DNA from: Mangrovimicrobium sp033283385
GTDB lineage: Bacteria > Pseudomonadota > Gammaproteobacteria > Pseudomonadales > Halieaceae
Direction of reading: 5' to 3'
Length of the DNA stretch: 64,000 nt
NCBI GenBank assembly: GCA_033283385.1
Contig: JAWMQQ010000001.1
Coordinates: 620,001 to 684,000, forward strand
Shown piece by piece: positions 25,988-34,193 of the stretch. Each line of letters starts with the position of its first letter. Position 1 is the stretch's first letter. The notes under the pieces were generated by a model that searched no databases, was not told where the DNA came from, and worked only from the letters and a program-made list of their open reading frames with translations. Made by a program: the position numbers and the translations under genes.

Positions 25988-26640
25988 ACCGACCGAACGC
26001 CGTCTGGGATATCCCGACCCGCTGCTTCCACTGGGCCGTGGTGATCGGCGTCGGCGTCGCCTGGTGGAGCGCCGAGCAGCAGCGCTACGACATCCACGAG
26101 TGGGCCGGTTACACCCTGCTGGTACTGGTGGTCAGCCGGATTCTCTGGGGGCTGGTGGGCAGCCGCCATTCGCGCTTCGCCGATTTTGTCGCCGGGCCGC
26201 GGCGGGTCGTCGCCTACCTGCGCGGTACGGCCAGCGCGACGCCCGGCCACAATCCGCTGGGTGGCTGGTCGGTGCTGGCGCTGCTCTCGCTATTGCTGCT
26301 GCAGGCGGTGAGCGGCCTGTTCAACTCGGACGACATCCTGTATTCCGGGCCGCTGTACTACGCGGTCGATGGCCCCGTGCGCGACGCCATGGGCGAACTT
26401 CACGAGATCGCCTTCACCGGGCTGCAGGTGCTGGTGGCACTGCATATCGCGGCGGTTTGCTACTACCAGTGGGTGCGGCGCGACGCGGTGCTGGTTGCCA
26501 TGCTGCGCGGCAGCGCGCCCGGCAGGGTGGGGCGGGAGGCGCCGCGCAGTGCCTGGATCGCGCTGGTGATCGCGGCGTTAGTGGCGGCCGCCCTGTGGTA
26601 CGGCCTGTCGCAGGCGCCACAGCCAGTCTCTTACTGGTAA
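25984..26640 (+). CDS. Cytochrome b561-type inner-membrane haem protein, TTG start
   Basis: The 218-residue protein has four to five helices and the b-type cytochrome signatures WDIPTRCFHWAVV, IHEWAGYTLLVLVVSRILWGLVGS (split), GELHEIAFTGLQVLVALHI and a YYQW segment. Several membrane histidines could ligate two haems. It resembles the cytochrome b561/YceJ and Ni-Fe hydrogenase b-subunit group, which pass electrons between quinones and periplasmic partners. The start is a TTG at 25984 in the TTGA overlap with the Nudix stop, preceded by GGAGGG. No ATG lies near the conserved N terminus, so the TTG start is well supported. The electron partner is unknown. Confidence 0.83.
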   Translation: MNRPNAVWDIPTRCFHWAVVIGVGVAWWSAEQQRYDIHEWAGYTLLVLVVSRILWGLVGSRHSRFADFVAGPRRVVAYLRGTASATPGHNPLGGWSVLALLSLLLLQAVSGLFNSDDILYSGPLYYAVDGPVRDAMGELHEIAFTGLQVLVALHIAAVCYYQWVRRDAVLVAMLRGSAPGRVGREAPRSAWIALVIAALVAAALWYGLSQAPQPVSYW

Positions 26641-26651
26641 GACCCTGGCGC

Positions 26652-26666
26652 AGCGGGTATCCCGCT
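26652..26666. terminator. Short hairpin between convergent genes
   Basis: The 25-base junction between the cytochrome b561 gene and the dehydrogenase gene holds AGCGGG-tat-CCCGCT. The last base of the hairpin is the first base of the dehydrogenase stop codon. No T tract follows on either strand. A bidirectional terminator role is inferred from position. Confidence 0.35.
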
Positions 26667-27829
26667 CAATAACCTTCCACCATGTCCACCGGATTCAGCA
26701 GGGCCTCACCCGCAACATAGCGGCGCAGGTTTTCCTGTGCGATGGCGATGGTTCGACGCATGCTGTCGCCGCCGGTGGCGGCGATGTGCGGCGTGACGAT
26801 GACCCGTGGCGTGCGCCACAGCGAGTGATCCTTCGGCAGCGGTTCCGGATCGGTGACGTCCAGCCCGGCGGCGTAGACCCGCCCGCTGCGCAGCGCAGCG
26901 AGCAGATCCGCGGTTACCGTGGTGCCACCGCGCCCCACGCTCAGGTAGATAAGCCCCGGCTTTACCCTGCCGAAGAGCCCCGCGTCGAACAGGCCGGCGG
27001 TCGCATCGGTGAGCGGCAGCGCGTTCACGATGACATCCGCGCGGGCCGCAAGTGTTCCCAGTTCGCTGGCCAGTCCCACGTAGTCGACGAAATCCGGCCC
27101 CTCCCGCGAGGCGTGCCGGGTGGCGATTACCCGCATCCCCAGTCCGTGGGCGCGCCTGGCTACCTCGGTGCCGACACCACCCAGGCCGGCTACCAGCAGG
27201 GTTTTGCCTGCGAGTTCGCCGAATTGCTGGCGGCCGGAGATACCGCGATCCCAGTCGCCTTGCAGTTGCGCCTGGTAGTAGTCCGGCAGGCCGCGCGCCA
27301 GTGACAACAACATGGCCACCGCGTGCTCGGCCATCGCCGGCGCGGAAAGCCGCTTGCTGTTGCTGAATACGCGACCGGCGAAGGCCGAGTCGTCCACGCC
27401 CAGGCAGTCGTCGACACCGACGCTGTAACTGTGCAGCCAGAACAGGGAATGCGCAGCCTGGAGCAATTGCGGGGAACACGGGCCGATCACCGCGTCAGCG
27501 CCCTCGAGCACGCCCGGCGCGGTGCCGTCGCTGGTGTCGAACACCAGGGTCACATCACCGGCGACGGCGCGAAAACCCGCCTCGAAGTCGGGGGTGGACC
27601 GGGCGCCGGGCACCATAATGACCACTTTGCGCGGAGCCCATCCCGGCACTTCCCGCAGGGGCTCGTCCGCTGCCCGCAGGCCGCGTGAATCGATGATTGA
27701 CTGGATCGATGGCGCGGGAGCGCCGCCGGGTGCGTCGTCAGGCGCCTGGGAGATGGCGGCGCCCGCCGGGAGCACCGCGCCGATCACCAGCGCGGCCAGC
27801 GCGGTGGAGAAGCGGCGGGTGCGCGGCAT
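26666..27829 (-). CDS. D-2-hydroxyacid dehydrogenase family protein with an export signal
   Basis: The 387-residue protein has a typical signal peptide (RTRRFSTALAALVIGAVL, ending near AISQA). Downstream it has the NAD-binding GLGGVGTEVARRAHGLGMRVIAT of D-2-hydroxyacid dehydrogenases, the catalytic Arg in LSVGRGG, the Glu in DPEPLP, and the His in TPHIAATGG. The catalytic triad is intact. Such enzymes are normally cytoplasmic, and an exported NAD-linked dehydrogenase is odd. The N terminus carries an RR pair, which might allow Tat export of a folded, cofactor-loaded protein. That is inference. The gene lies 9 bases downstream of the cytochrome c' gene. Confidence 0.85.
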   Translation of the reverse strand: MPRTRRFSTALAALVIGAVLPAGAAISQAPDDAPGGAPAPSIQSIIDSRGLRAADEPLREVPGWAPRKVVIMVPGARSTPDFEAGFRAVAGDVTLVFDTSDGTAPGVLEGADAVIGPCSPQLLQAAHSLFWLHSYSVGVDDCLGVDDSAFAGRVFSNSKRLSAPAMAEHAVAMLLSLARGLPDYYQAQLQGDWDRGISGRQQFGELAGKTLLVAGLGGVGTEVARRAHGLGMRVIATRHASREGPDFVDYVGLASELGTLAARADVIVNALPLTDATAGLFDAGLFGRVKPGLIYLSVGRGGTTVTADLLAALRSGRVYAAGLDVTDPEPLPKDHSLWRTPRVIVTPHIAATGGDSMRRTIAIAQENLRRYVAGEALLNPVDMVEGY

Positions 27830-27838
27830 GGCCGGGTA

Positions 27839-28321
27839 TCAGTAGAGGTAGTCCTTGGCCTTGAACTCGTCGTGGCAGTTCTTGCAGGCCTTGCCGGTCT
27901 CGCCAACGGCGGCGATGATCGCCTCCTTGTCGCCGCCGTCGGTGGCCGCTTTCAGGGCTTTCACCGCTTCCTGCAGGTCGGCGTAGTCGCTCTTGAAGTC
28001 ATCCATGTCTTCCCAGATCTCCGGCTTGGCGCGGGTGGTGCCTTTCTCCGAGCCGGGCGGAAACGCGCGGACGACATCCATGCTGGTGAGCGCGGCGAGG
28101 TCGCCTGCGAACATCTGCGCCTTCGCGGTATCCCAGGGCATGTCGCCCTTGGCCATGGCGCCCAGCGGTCCGAAATTCATCCCTACCAGGGCGAAAAAGG
28201 ATTGCCGGTAGGACTGCATGGGCTGCTTGTCGTCGAGGTGGGCGAAAGCGCCGATGGACAGTGCCAGGCCGGTGGCGGCCACTGGCAGGCCAAGCAGGAG
28301 TTTGCGGGTGGTCTTGCGCAT
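27839..28321 (-). CDS. Cytochrome c'
   Basis: The 160-residue protein has a signal peptide (MRKTTRKLLLGLPVAATGLALSIGAFA split over residues 1-27) and a four-helix cytochrome c' pattern. The haem-binding CKNCH lies near the C terminus (residue about 148), the usual place for this family, and RQSFFALVGMNFGPLGAMAKGD forms the conserved first helix. Cytochromes c' are periplasmic and bind nitric oxide or carbon monoxide. GGAG precedes the ATG at 28321. The exported dehydrogenase gene follows 9 bases after the stop, so the two may form an operon. Confidence 0.9.
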   Translation of the reverse strand: MRKTTRKLLLGLPVAATGLALSIGAFAHLDDKQPMQSYRQSFFALVGMNFGPLGAMAKGDMPWDTAKAQMFAGDLAALTSMDVVRAFPPGSEKGTTRAKPEIWEDMDDFKSDYADLQEAVKALKAATDGGDKEAIIAAVGETGKACKNCHDEFKAKDYLY

Positions 28322-28548
28322 GGATGATTCTCCGGGTCGGGGGGTGTACAACGAGGTTTCAGTTTAGGCGGGGCAGTCGCCATATCGCAAGCCTGCCGCT
28401 TGAGATTACGCCGGTTTCGCCCCCGCCGGCGCGCCGTTTCAGCGCCTGCCATCGCAGCGCCTAACACTTTCATGTTAGCCCTGCTGATTTATGTCTGCGG
28501 CCGCGCGGCGTAGAATCCGGGGATCCCCTGTGTAGCGAGAACAATCCC

Positions 28549-29892
28549 ATGACCAGTCTGCAAGGCGTGCAAGCGCCGTCCCTCACGCGCGAACAGCTCG
28601 AAGCCCACTGGATGCCCTACACGGGCAACCGCCAGTTCAAGGACGACCCGCGCATGATCGTCGGCGCCGAGGGCGCGTACTTCATCGACGACCGCGGCCG
28701 CCGCGTCTTCGATGGCCTGTCCGGGCTGTGGTGCTCGGGCCTGGGCCACAACCGGCCGGAGATCACCGAGGCGGTGACCGCGCAGCTGCAGACGCTGGAC
28801 TACTCGCCGGCCTTCCAGTTCGGCCAGCCGCGCTCCTTCGAGCTGGCCAACCGCATCAAGTCGTTGACCCCGGACGGACTCGACTACGTGTTCTTCACCA
28901 ACTCCGGTTCCGAGTGCGCCGATACCGCGCTGAAGATGGCCCGCGCCTACTGGCGGCTAAAGGGCCAACCGGCCAAGACCAAGCTGATCGGCCGCGCCAA
29001 GGGCTACCACGGCGTGAACTTCGGCGGTATTTCCGTCGGCGGCATCGGCGCCAACCGCAAGCTGTTCGGCACCGCGGTGGATGCCGACCACCTGGCCCAC
29101 ACCCTGCTGCCGGAAAACGCCTTTACCCGCGGCATGCCGGACAACGGCCGCCACCTGGCCGAGGAGCTCAACGAGCTGATCGCCCTGCACGACGCCTCCA
29201 ACATCGCCGCGGTCATCGTCGAGCCGCTGGCCGGTTCAGCCGGCGTCATCCCGCCGCCTGCGGGCTACCTGCAGCGCCTGCGCGAGATCTGCGACGCCAA
29301 TGACATCCTGCTGATCTTCGACGAGGTGATCACCGGTTTCGGCCGCATGGGCGCGATGACCGGCGCCGAGGCTTTCGGTGTAACACCGGACATCATGAAC
29401 GTGGCCAAGCAGCTCACCAACGGCGCCATTCCCATGGGCGCGGTGATCGCAAGCGCCGAAATCTACAACACCTTCATGGCGCAGGGCGGTCCCGACTACA
29501 TGCTGGAGTTTCCCCACGGCTATACCTATTCCGCCCACCCGGTGGCCTGCGCCGCCGGACTCGCCGCCCTCGACGTGCTGGCGCGGGAAAACTACCCGGC
29601 GCGGGTGGCTTCCATGGCCCCGTATTTCGAGGACGCGTTGCACCAGCTGCGCGGCAAGCCGCATGTGAACGACATCCGCAACTACGGCTTCGCCGGCGCG
29701 CTGACCCTGGCGGCCCATCCCGGCGAGCCGGCGCGGCGCCCCTATGAAGTGGCCATGCGCATGTGGGAGAAGGGTTTCTACGTGCGCTACGGTGGCGACA
29801 CCATCCAGCTGGGCCTGCCGTTCATCGTCGAGAACGCGGAGATCGACAGCCTCTGCACCGCCCTGGGCGAGAGCCTTGACGAACTGGGCTGA
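28549..29892 (+). CDS. Class III omega-amino acid:pyruvate transaminase
   Basis: The 447-residue cytoplasmic PLP enzyme has HWMPYTGNRQF near the N terminus, FFTNSGSECADTALKMARAYW, GRAKGYHGVNFGG, LLIFDEVITGFGRMGAM, the PLP lysine in NVAKQLTNGAIPMG (about residue 287), and FPHGYTYSAHPVACAAGLA. These are typical of beta-alanine:pyruvate or putrescine:pyruvate-type aminotransferases, usually ~445 residues. The exact amino donor is not readable. It stands alone in front of the AEC carrier gene, 18 bases downstream, which may be cotranscribed. The start at 28549 fits the family N terminus. Confidence 0.9.
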   Translation: MTSLQGVQAPSLTREQLEAHWMPYTGNRQFKDDPRMIVGAEGAYFIDDRGRRVFDGLSGLWCSGLGHNRPEITEAVTAQLQTLDYSPAFQFGQPRSFELANRIKSLTPDGLDYVFFTNSGSECADTALKMARAYWRLKGQPAKTKLIGRAKGYHGVNFGGISVGGIGANRKLFGTAVDADHLAHTLLPENAFTRGMPDNGRHLAEELNELIALHDASNIAAVIVEPLAGSAGVIPPPAGYLQRLREICDANDILLIFDEVITGFGRMGAMTGAEAFGVTPDIMNVAKQLTNGAIPMGAVIASAEIYNTFMAQGGPDYMLEFPHGYTYSAHPVACAAGLAALDVLARENYPARVASMAPYFEDALHQLRGKPHVNDIRNYGFAGALTLAAHPGEPARRPYEVAMRMWEKGFYVRYGGDTIQLGLPFIVENAEIDSLCTALGESLDELG

Positions 29893-29910
29893 CACGGAGG
29901 TCGAACGCGC

Positions 29911-30879
29911 TTGACCGCCGGCGGTGCCGCCCAGCTATTCCTTACCTGCCTGAGCGTCTCCCTGCCGACTTTCGGCTGGGTGATCGCGGGCATGTTGCTG
30001 GCGCGTTTCGGGTTGCTGTCACAGGCGCTCAACGACCGCATCTCGCGGCTGTCCTTCCGCTTCGGCCTGCCGGTGATGCTGTTCGCCTGCGCGGCGCCGG
30101 TGGACTATCGGCACGCGCTGGAAGCGGGCTATGTCATCGCCGGCGTGCTCGCCACGCTGCTGGTGGTCGCGCTCTCCTGGGTGTACAGCCGCTGGCGCGG
30201 CCACCCGCCGCGGGAAGTGGGGATTTTCGTACAGGGCGCCTACCGCTCGAACCTCGCCATCGTCGGCCTGGCGCTGTGTATCGCAGCCTACGGCGATAGC
30301 GGCGGCAAGCTCGGGGCGCTGCCGGTGGCGGCGATGACCACCCTGTACAACCTGCTGGCGGTGTTCGTGCTCAACGCCAGCCTCGGCGGCAACACCTCGC
30401 TGCGCAGCGCGCTGCGCGGCATCGTCACCAACCCGCTGATTATCGGTATCAGCCTGGGGGTGGCGCTGTCGCTCTCCGGCCTGCCGCAGCCCGCGGTGGT
30501 CGAACCCGCCGGTGTCTGGCTGTCGCGCTTTTTCCTGCCGTTGATGCTGATGTGCATCGGCGGCGCCATCCGCCTGTCCGACTTGCACCGCGCCGGCGGG
30601 CTGGCCTGGGAATCCACTGCCTGGCGCCTGCTGGCCAGCCCGGCGGTCGCCGTGCTGCTCGCGCTGTCGCTGGGCGTGCGCGGCGAACCGCTGGGCGTGC
30701 TGTACCTGCTGGTGGCGGGGCCCGCCGCCGCCTCGGGTTACGTGATGGTGGTGGCGGCGCGCGGCAACGGGGTGCTGGCGGCGAATATCATCGTGCTGAC
30801 CACCCTGTGCTCGCTGGTGACCACCACCCTGGGGCTGTTCCTGCTCTCGCTGCTGGGGCTGGTGGGCGACCTGGCCTGA
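29911..30879 (+). CDS. AEC (auxin efflux carrier) family transporter, TTG start
   Basis: The 322-residue inner-membrane protein has about ten helices and the family pattern: WVIAGMLLARFGLLSQALND, RLSFRFGLPVMLFACAA, GAYRSNLAIVGLALCI, GIVTNPLIIGISLGVALSL, FFLPLMLMCIGGAIR and GPAAASGYVMVVAARG. AEC carriers move organic acids such as malate in bacteria. The start is a TTG at 29911 with GGAGGT about 11 bases upstream; the first ATG (29992) would delete the first helix. The gene directly follows the transaminase gene. Confidence 0.87.
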   Translation: MTAGGAAQLFLTCLSVSLPTFGWVIAGMLLARFGLLSQALNDRISRLSFRFGLPVMLFACAAPVDYRHALEAGYVIAGVLATLLVVALSWVYSRWRGHPPREVGIFVQGAYRSNLAIVGLALCIAAYGDSGGKLGALPVAAMTTLYNLLAVFVLNASLGGNTSLRSALRGIVTNPLIIGISLGVALSLSGLPQPAVVEPAGVWLSRFFLPLMLMCIGGAIRLSDLHRAGGLAWESTAWRLLASPAVAVLLALSLGVRGEPLGVLYLLVAGPAAASGYVMVVAARGNGVLAANIIVLTTLCSLVTTTLGLFLLSLLGLVGDLA

Positions 30880-30890
30880 ACCGCGAATTG

Positions 30891-30910
30891 CCGAAATCTA
30901 CAGATTTCGG
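30891..30910. repeat. Perfect 20-base palindrome upstream of the PilZ gene
   Basis: CCGAAATCT-ac-AGATTTCGG has 9-base arms and a 2-base centre. It lies between the AEC stop (30879) and the PilZ GTG (30971). There is no T tract, so it is either a small hairpin or a protein-binding dyad. A short dyad-rich AT segment (GCATCACAGTTTGTGTCC region) lies just after it. Use is unknown. Confidence 0.5.
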
Positions 30911-30970
30911 GTGACCGCAAGTGTGAACTGCATCACAGTTTGTGTCCGTCAGTAAAAACAGGGGCGCAGC

Positions 30971-31345
30971 GTGACCCAGGACTTCATCAATCGTCGCAAG
31001 CACCCGCGCGTCAGCACGGTACAGGCGCTTTTCATCGAGGTCGTCGGCAGGGACAGCCGGCGCGAATCAGAGAATACGGTCGTTCGCTGCGAAACTGTCG
31101 ATATCTCCGTCGGCGGCCTGCGCGTGCATGTACCGGAACAGATCCCCAGCGGCAGCCGCCTCAATATCGCCGTGCCCTTCGGCGACTGGAAGGACAACCT
31201 GGAGCTGGTGGGCGAGGCCATGTGGTGCCGACCGGCCGAGGGCCGCTCCGGCTACTGGGTCGGCCTGCAACTGGGGGATTCCAGCCGCGAGGACATGGAA
31301 CGCTGGCGCCAGGTGGTCTACATGCTGGCGCGCCAACCCGCCTGA
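30971..31345 (+). CDS. PilZ domain protein (predicted c-di-GMP binding), GTG start
   Basis: The 124-residue cytoplasmic protein is a single PilZ domain. It has the RxxxR motif (NRRKHPR, residues 7-13) and the D/NxSxxG motif as DISVGG, both needed to bind c-di-GMP. The rest follows the beta-barrel pattern (RLNIAVPFGDW, AMWCRPAEG, YWVGLQLGD). The start is the GTG at 30971, since it gives the right N terminus. The gene is not next to any cyclase or effector. It could act with the polysaccharide genes at 41-46 kb, but that is speculation. Confidence 0.88.
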   Translation: MTQDFINRRKHPRVSTVQALFIEVVGRDSRRESENTVVRCETVDISVGGLRVHVPEQIPSGSRLNIAVPFGDWKDNLELVGEAMWCRPAEGRSGYWVGLQLGDSSREDMERWRQVVYMLARQPA

Positions 31346-31448
31346 CACGGCAGGTGGCGAGACACTCCCCGCAGGGGTGATGGCCCGGCGCCCGCCGCGG
31401 CCTTAAAATGGCGCACTTTTCCAGCAAATCCAGCACCGGGAGGGCGCC

Positions 31449-32876
31449 ATGCGCGATTACCGCAAGTTCTACATCGACGGCCAGTGGGTTGAGCCCGCTG
31501 TGGCTCGTGACCTGGAAGTCATCAACCCCGCCACCGAAGAGCCCTGCGCGGTCATTTCACTGGGCGGCGAAGCCGACGTGGACGCGGCGGTGGCTGCCGC
31601 CAAGCGCGCATTCGCCAGCTACAGTGTCACCAGCCGCGACGAGCGCGTCGCGTTGCTGGAAGCCTGCGTCGCCGCCTACGAGCGGCGCTACGACGATGTC
31701 GCCGACGCCATCCGCGAGGAGATGGGCGCGCCGCGCAAGTTCGCGCTGGAAGAGCAGGCCGACACCGGCCTCGGCCATCTCAAGGAAGCGCTGCGCGTGC
31801 TGCGCGATTTCAAATTCGAGGAGGACGTCGGCAACGCGCGGGTATTCCGCGAGCCGATCGGCGTCTGCGGGCTGATCACGCCCTGGAACTGGCCGATGAA
31901 CCAGATCGGCTGCAAGGTGGCGCCGGCGCTGGCGGTGGGCTGCACCATGGTGCTCAAGCCCAGCGAAATCGCGCCGCTGTCCGCGTGGATCTGGACCGAG
32001 ATCATGCACGAGGCGGGCGTCCCCGCCGGCGTCTACAACATGGTCAACGGCGACGGCCCCGGTGTCGGCACCGCGCTGTCGCGGCACCCGGACGTGGACA
32101 TGGTGTCGTTTACCGGCTCGACCCGCGCCGGCGTGCAGGTGGCGCAGAACGCGGCGCCCAGCGTGAAGCGCGTGGCCCAGGAGCTGGGGGGCAAGAGCCC
32201 GAACATCATTCTCGACGACGCGAACCTGGAGAAGGCCGTCACCCGCGGCGTGCTGCACATGTACGCCAACACCGGCCAGTCCTGCAATGCGCCCTCGCGC
32301 ATGCTGGTGCCGGCGCACAAGCTGGCGGAGGCCGAGGCCATCGCCGCGCGCGTCACCGAGTCGGTCGTCGTCGGCGACCCGGCGGCGGAGGGCACCACCG
32401 TGGGCCCGGTGGTCTCGCAGCAGCAGTACGACAAGATCCAGGGCCTGATCGAGTCGGGCATCGCCGAGGGCGCGAAGCTGGTGGTCGGTGGCCCGGGCAA
32501 ACCGGAAGGGCTGGAAAAAGGCTATTTCGTGCGCCCCACCGTGTTCTCCTGCGCGAACAACCAGATGACCATCGCCCGCGAGGAGATATTCGGGCCGGTG
32601 CTGACGCTGATTCCCTACGAGACCGAGGAAGAGGCCATCGCCATCGCCAATGACACGCCCTACGGCCTGGCGGGTTACGTGCAGAGCGACGACGTGGACC
32701 ACGCCCGCCGGGTGGCGGCGCGCATCCGCGCCGGCAACGTCAAGATCAATGGCGCCTTTGGCGGCTACGCGGTGCCCTTCGGCGGCTACAAGCAGTCCGG
32801 CAACGGCCGCGAGTGGGGCGAGCACGGCTTCGCCGACTTCCTCGAGACCAAGGCCGTCGAGGGCTTCGCCGGCTAG
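31449..32876 (+). CDS. NAD(P)-dependent aldehyde dehydrogenase
   Basis: The 475-residue cytoplasmic enzyme has the full ALDH signature set: GLITPWNWPMNQIGCKVAPAL (split), FTGSTRAG, the general base Glu in QELGGKSPNII (about residue 254), and the catalytic Cys in NTGQSCNAPSRML (about residue 288). The cofactor-binding and substrate domains are of normal length. The substrate is not readable. The ATG at 31449 follows a GGGAGG site. The stop TAG (32874-32876) lies inside the hairpin at 32872-32896 shared with the convergent gene. Confidence 0.9.
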   Translation: MRDYRKFYIDGQWVEPAVARDLEVINPATEEPCAVISLGGEADVDAAVAAAKRAFASYSVTSRDERVALLEACVAAYERRYDDVADAIREEMGAPRKFALEEQADTGLGHLKEALRVLRDFKFEEDVGNARVFREPIGVCGLITPWNWPMNQIGCKVAPALAVGCTMVLKPSEIAPLSAWIWTEIMHEAGVPAGVYNMVNGDGPGVGTALSRHPDVDMVSFTGSTRAGVQVAQNAAPSVKRVAQELGGKSPNIILDDANLEKAVTRGVLHMYANTGQSCNAPSRMLVPAHKLAEAEAIAARVTESVVVGDPAAEGTTVGPVVSQQQYDKIQGLIESGIAEGAKLVVGGPGKPEGLEKGYFVRPTVFSCANNQMTIAREEIFGPVLTLIPYETEEEAIAIANDTPYGLAGYVQSDDVDHARRVAARIRAGNVKINGAFGGYAVPFGGYKQSGNGREWGEHGFADFLETKAVEGFAG

Positions 32877-32896
32877 GTCGCCGCTGGCGACCTAGC
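32872..32896. terminator. Perfect hairpin carrying both stop codons of convergent genes
   Basis: GCTAGGTCGCC-gct-GGCGACCTAGC has 11-base arms and a 3-base loop. The ALDH stop TAG (32874-32876) lies in the left arm. The stop of the minus-strand TonB-like gene (CTA, 32892-32894) lies in the right arm. The same hairpin would form in both transcripts, so it is a likely bidirectional terminator or mRNA 3'-end stabiliser. There is no T tract on either strand. Confidence 0.6.
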
Positions 32897-34193
32897 TGGA
32901 TTCACGCAGCCGGAAGCTGACCGGTATCAGTATCTCGTAGCCGCGCCCGTCGTCGCTGCGGAATTCCTCGCGCTCCACGCGACCCAGCGCGGGGAAGGGC
33001 GCCGCTTTTTTCACCGCGTCCACGGCTGCCCTGTCGAGTACGGTGTAGCCGGAGGACGCTCCGGTATCCACCTCCAACAACTGGCCGTCGGCGTTGACCC
33101 GTGCCAGCAATTCCACCTCGCCCTGCAGTCCGCGCTCCAGTGCGCGGCGCGGGTAGGTGACTTTGCGGAACACGCTGTTGAGCGTGTTGGTCATGTACTG
33201 GCGCAGGTGGCGCTGGTATTCGCGGTCGTCCTCGGCTTCCTGCGCTGCGCTGGTTTCGCGCATCGCGACCAGTTCCAGGCCGCCGGCGCCCTGCGAGGCG
33301 AGCAGCAGCGGTTCAGCTTCCGCTGCGGCCTGCGTCGCTTCGCTGGCCGGGGATTCGCTGGCCGGCGTTTCGGTAGCTTCGGCCGCGGGCACGCCGGTGG
33401 TGGCGTCGGCGAGCTGTTCCGCGGCGGGTGCTTCCGCCGCGGTTTCAACCGGTTCGGGCACCGGACCGGGCCGGGCCGCGGAAACCGTAGCCGCTACCGC
33501 GGACTGGTCCGGGGGCGGCGCGGAGAGCTGTAGCGAAGGCGCGGGCCTGGCCGCGGCAGCGACGGCCCCGGCGGGCGCCGGCTTCGGCGCAACCCACGCA
33601 GCCACGGTCTTCTCCCTGCCCGAGGGTGGCACGAGTTCGTCAAAGCGCATGCGCACCCTGCCGTCGAACTCGCCGGAGATCAGTGGCTCGCGCAGCAGGG
33701 CGGAGGCGTTCTCCCCCAGCCAGCCCTGGGCGATGAAATTGAAGTTGGCCTCGTCCGCGCTTTCGTACAGCTGGCTGCCGTCCAGCACGAAGCGGGTTAC
33801 GCCGCTTTCGCCGATGGTGATGGTGAAGTGATCGCCCGCCTGCAGGAAGCCGCTCACCCGTTTGCGCATCGCCGACAGCGCGTCGAGCACGCTGTCGGGG
33901 GCGCGCTCGCCAGCCCCGAGTTCCGCCTGTAACAGCAAAGTGCCGAAAAATCCCCGGGCGCTGATGCGCCGGATGGCGATACGGTATTCGAGGCTCGCGG
34001 GCCTCGCCAGCGCGGCCGGGTCCGGTCCTGCGATACCGTCGGCGGTGCGCAGTCCCGCAATGTAAATGTCACGGGAGGTGTCGGTGTAGGTCGCCAGGCC
34101 CGCCAGCGGTGCCTCTGCCTGGGCCAATGCCGGCACGCAGGCCAGCACCGCAACGATGAAAGCCCTGAACAATCGTCCCCTTTTGTACATCAT
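32892..34193 (-). CDS. Chalcone-isomerase-like domain fused to a TonB C-terminal domain
   Basis: The 433-residue protein begins with a signal or anchor helix (RAFIVAVLACVPALAQAEA). Residues about 30-175 resemble bacterial chalcone-isomerase-like domains: YIAGLRTADG, YRIAIRRISARGFFGTLLLQA, GDHFTITIGESG, FIAQGWLGENASALLREPL. An Ala/Pro/Glu-rich linker covers about 185-320. The C-terminal ~90 residues look like a TonB energy-transducer domain (TYPRRALERGLQGEVELLARV, then SSGYTVLDRAAVDAVKKAAP). The fusion is unusual. No exbB/exbD is nearby. The AQAEA cleavage-like site suggests a periplasmic protein rather than an anchored TonB. Function is unknown. The ATG pair is 34193/34190. Confidence 0.75.
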   Translation of the reverse strand: MMYKRGRLFRAFIVAVLACVPALAQAEAPLAGLATYTDTSRDIYIAGLRTADGIAGPDPAALARPASLEYRIAIRRISARGFFGTLLLQAELGAGERAPDSVLDALSAMRKRVSGFLQAGDHFTITIGESGVTRFVLDGSQLYESADEANFNFIAQGWLGENASALLREPLISGEFDGRVRMRFDELVPPSGREKTVAAWVAPKPAPAGAVAAAARPAPSLQLSAPPPDQSAVAATVSAARPGPVPEPVETAAEAPAAEQLADATTGVPAAEATETPASESPASEATQAAAEAEPLLLASQGAGGLELVAMRETSAAQEAEDDREYQRHLRQYMTNTLNSVFRKVTYPRRALERGLQGEVELLARVNADGQLLEVDTGASSGYTVLDRAAVDAVKKAAPFPALGRVEREEFRSDDGRGYEILIPVSFRLRESS

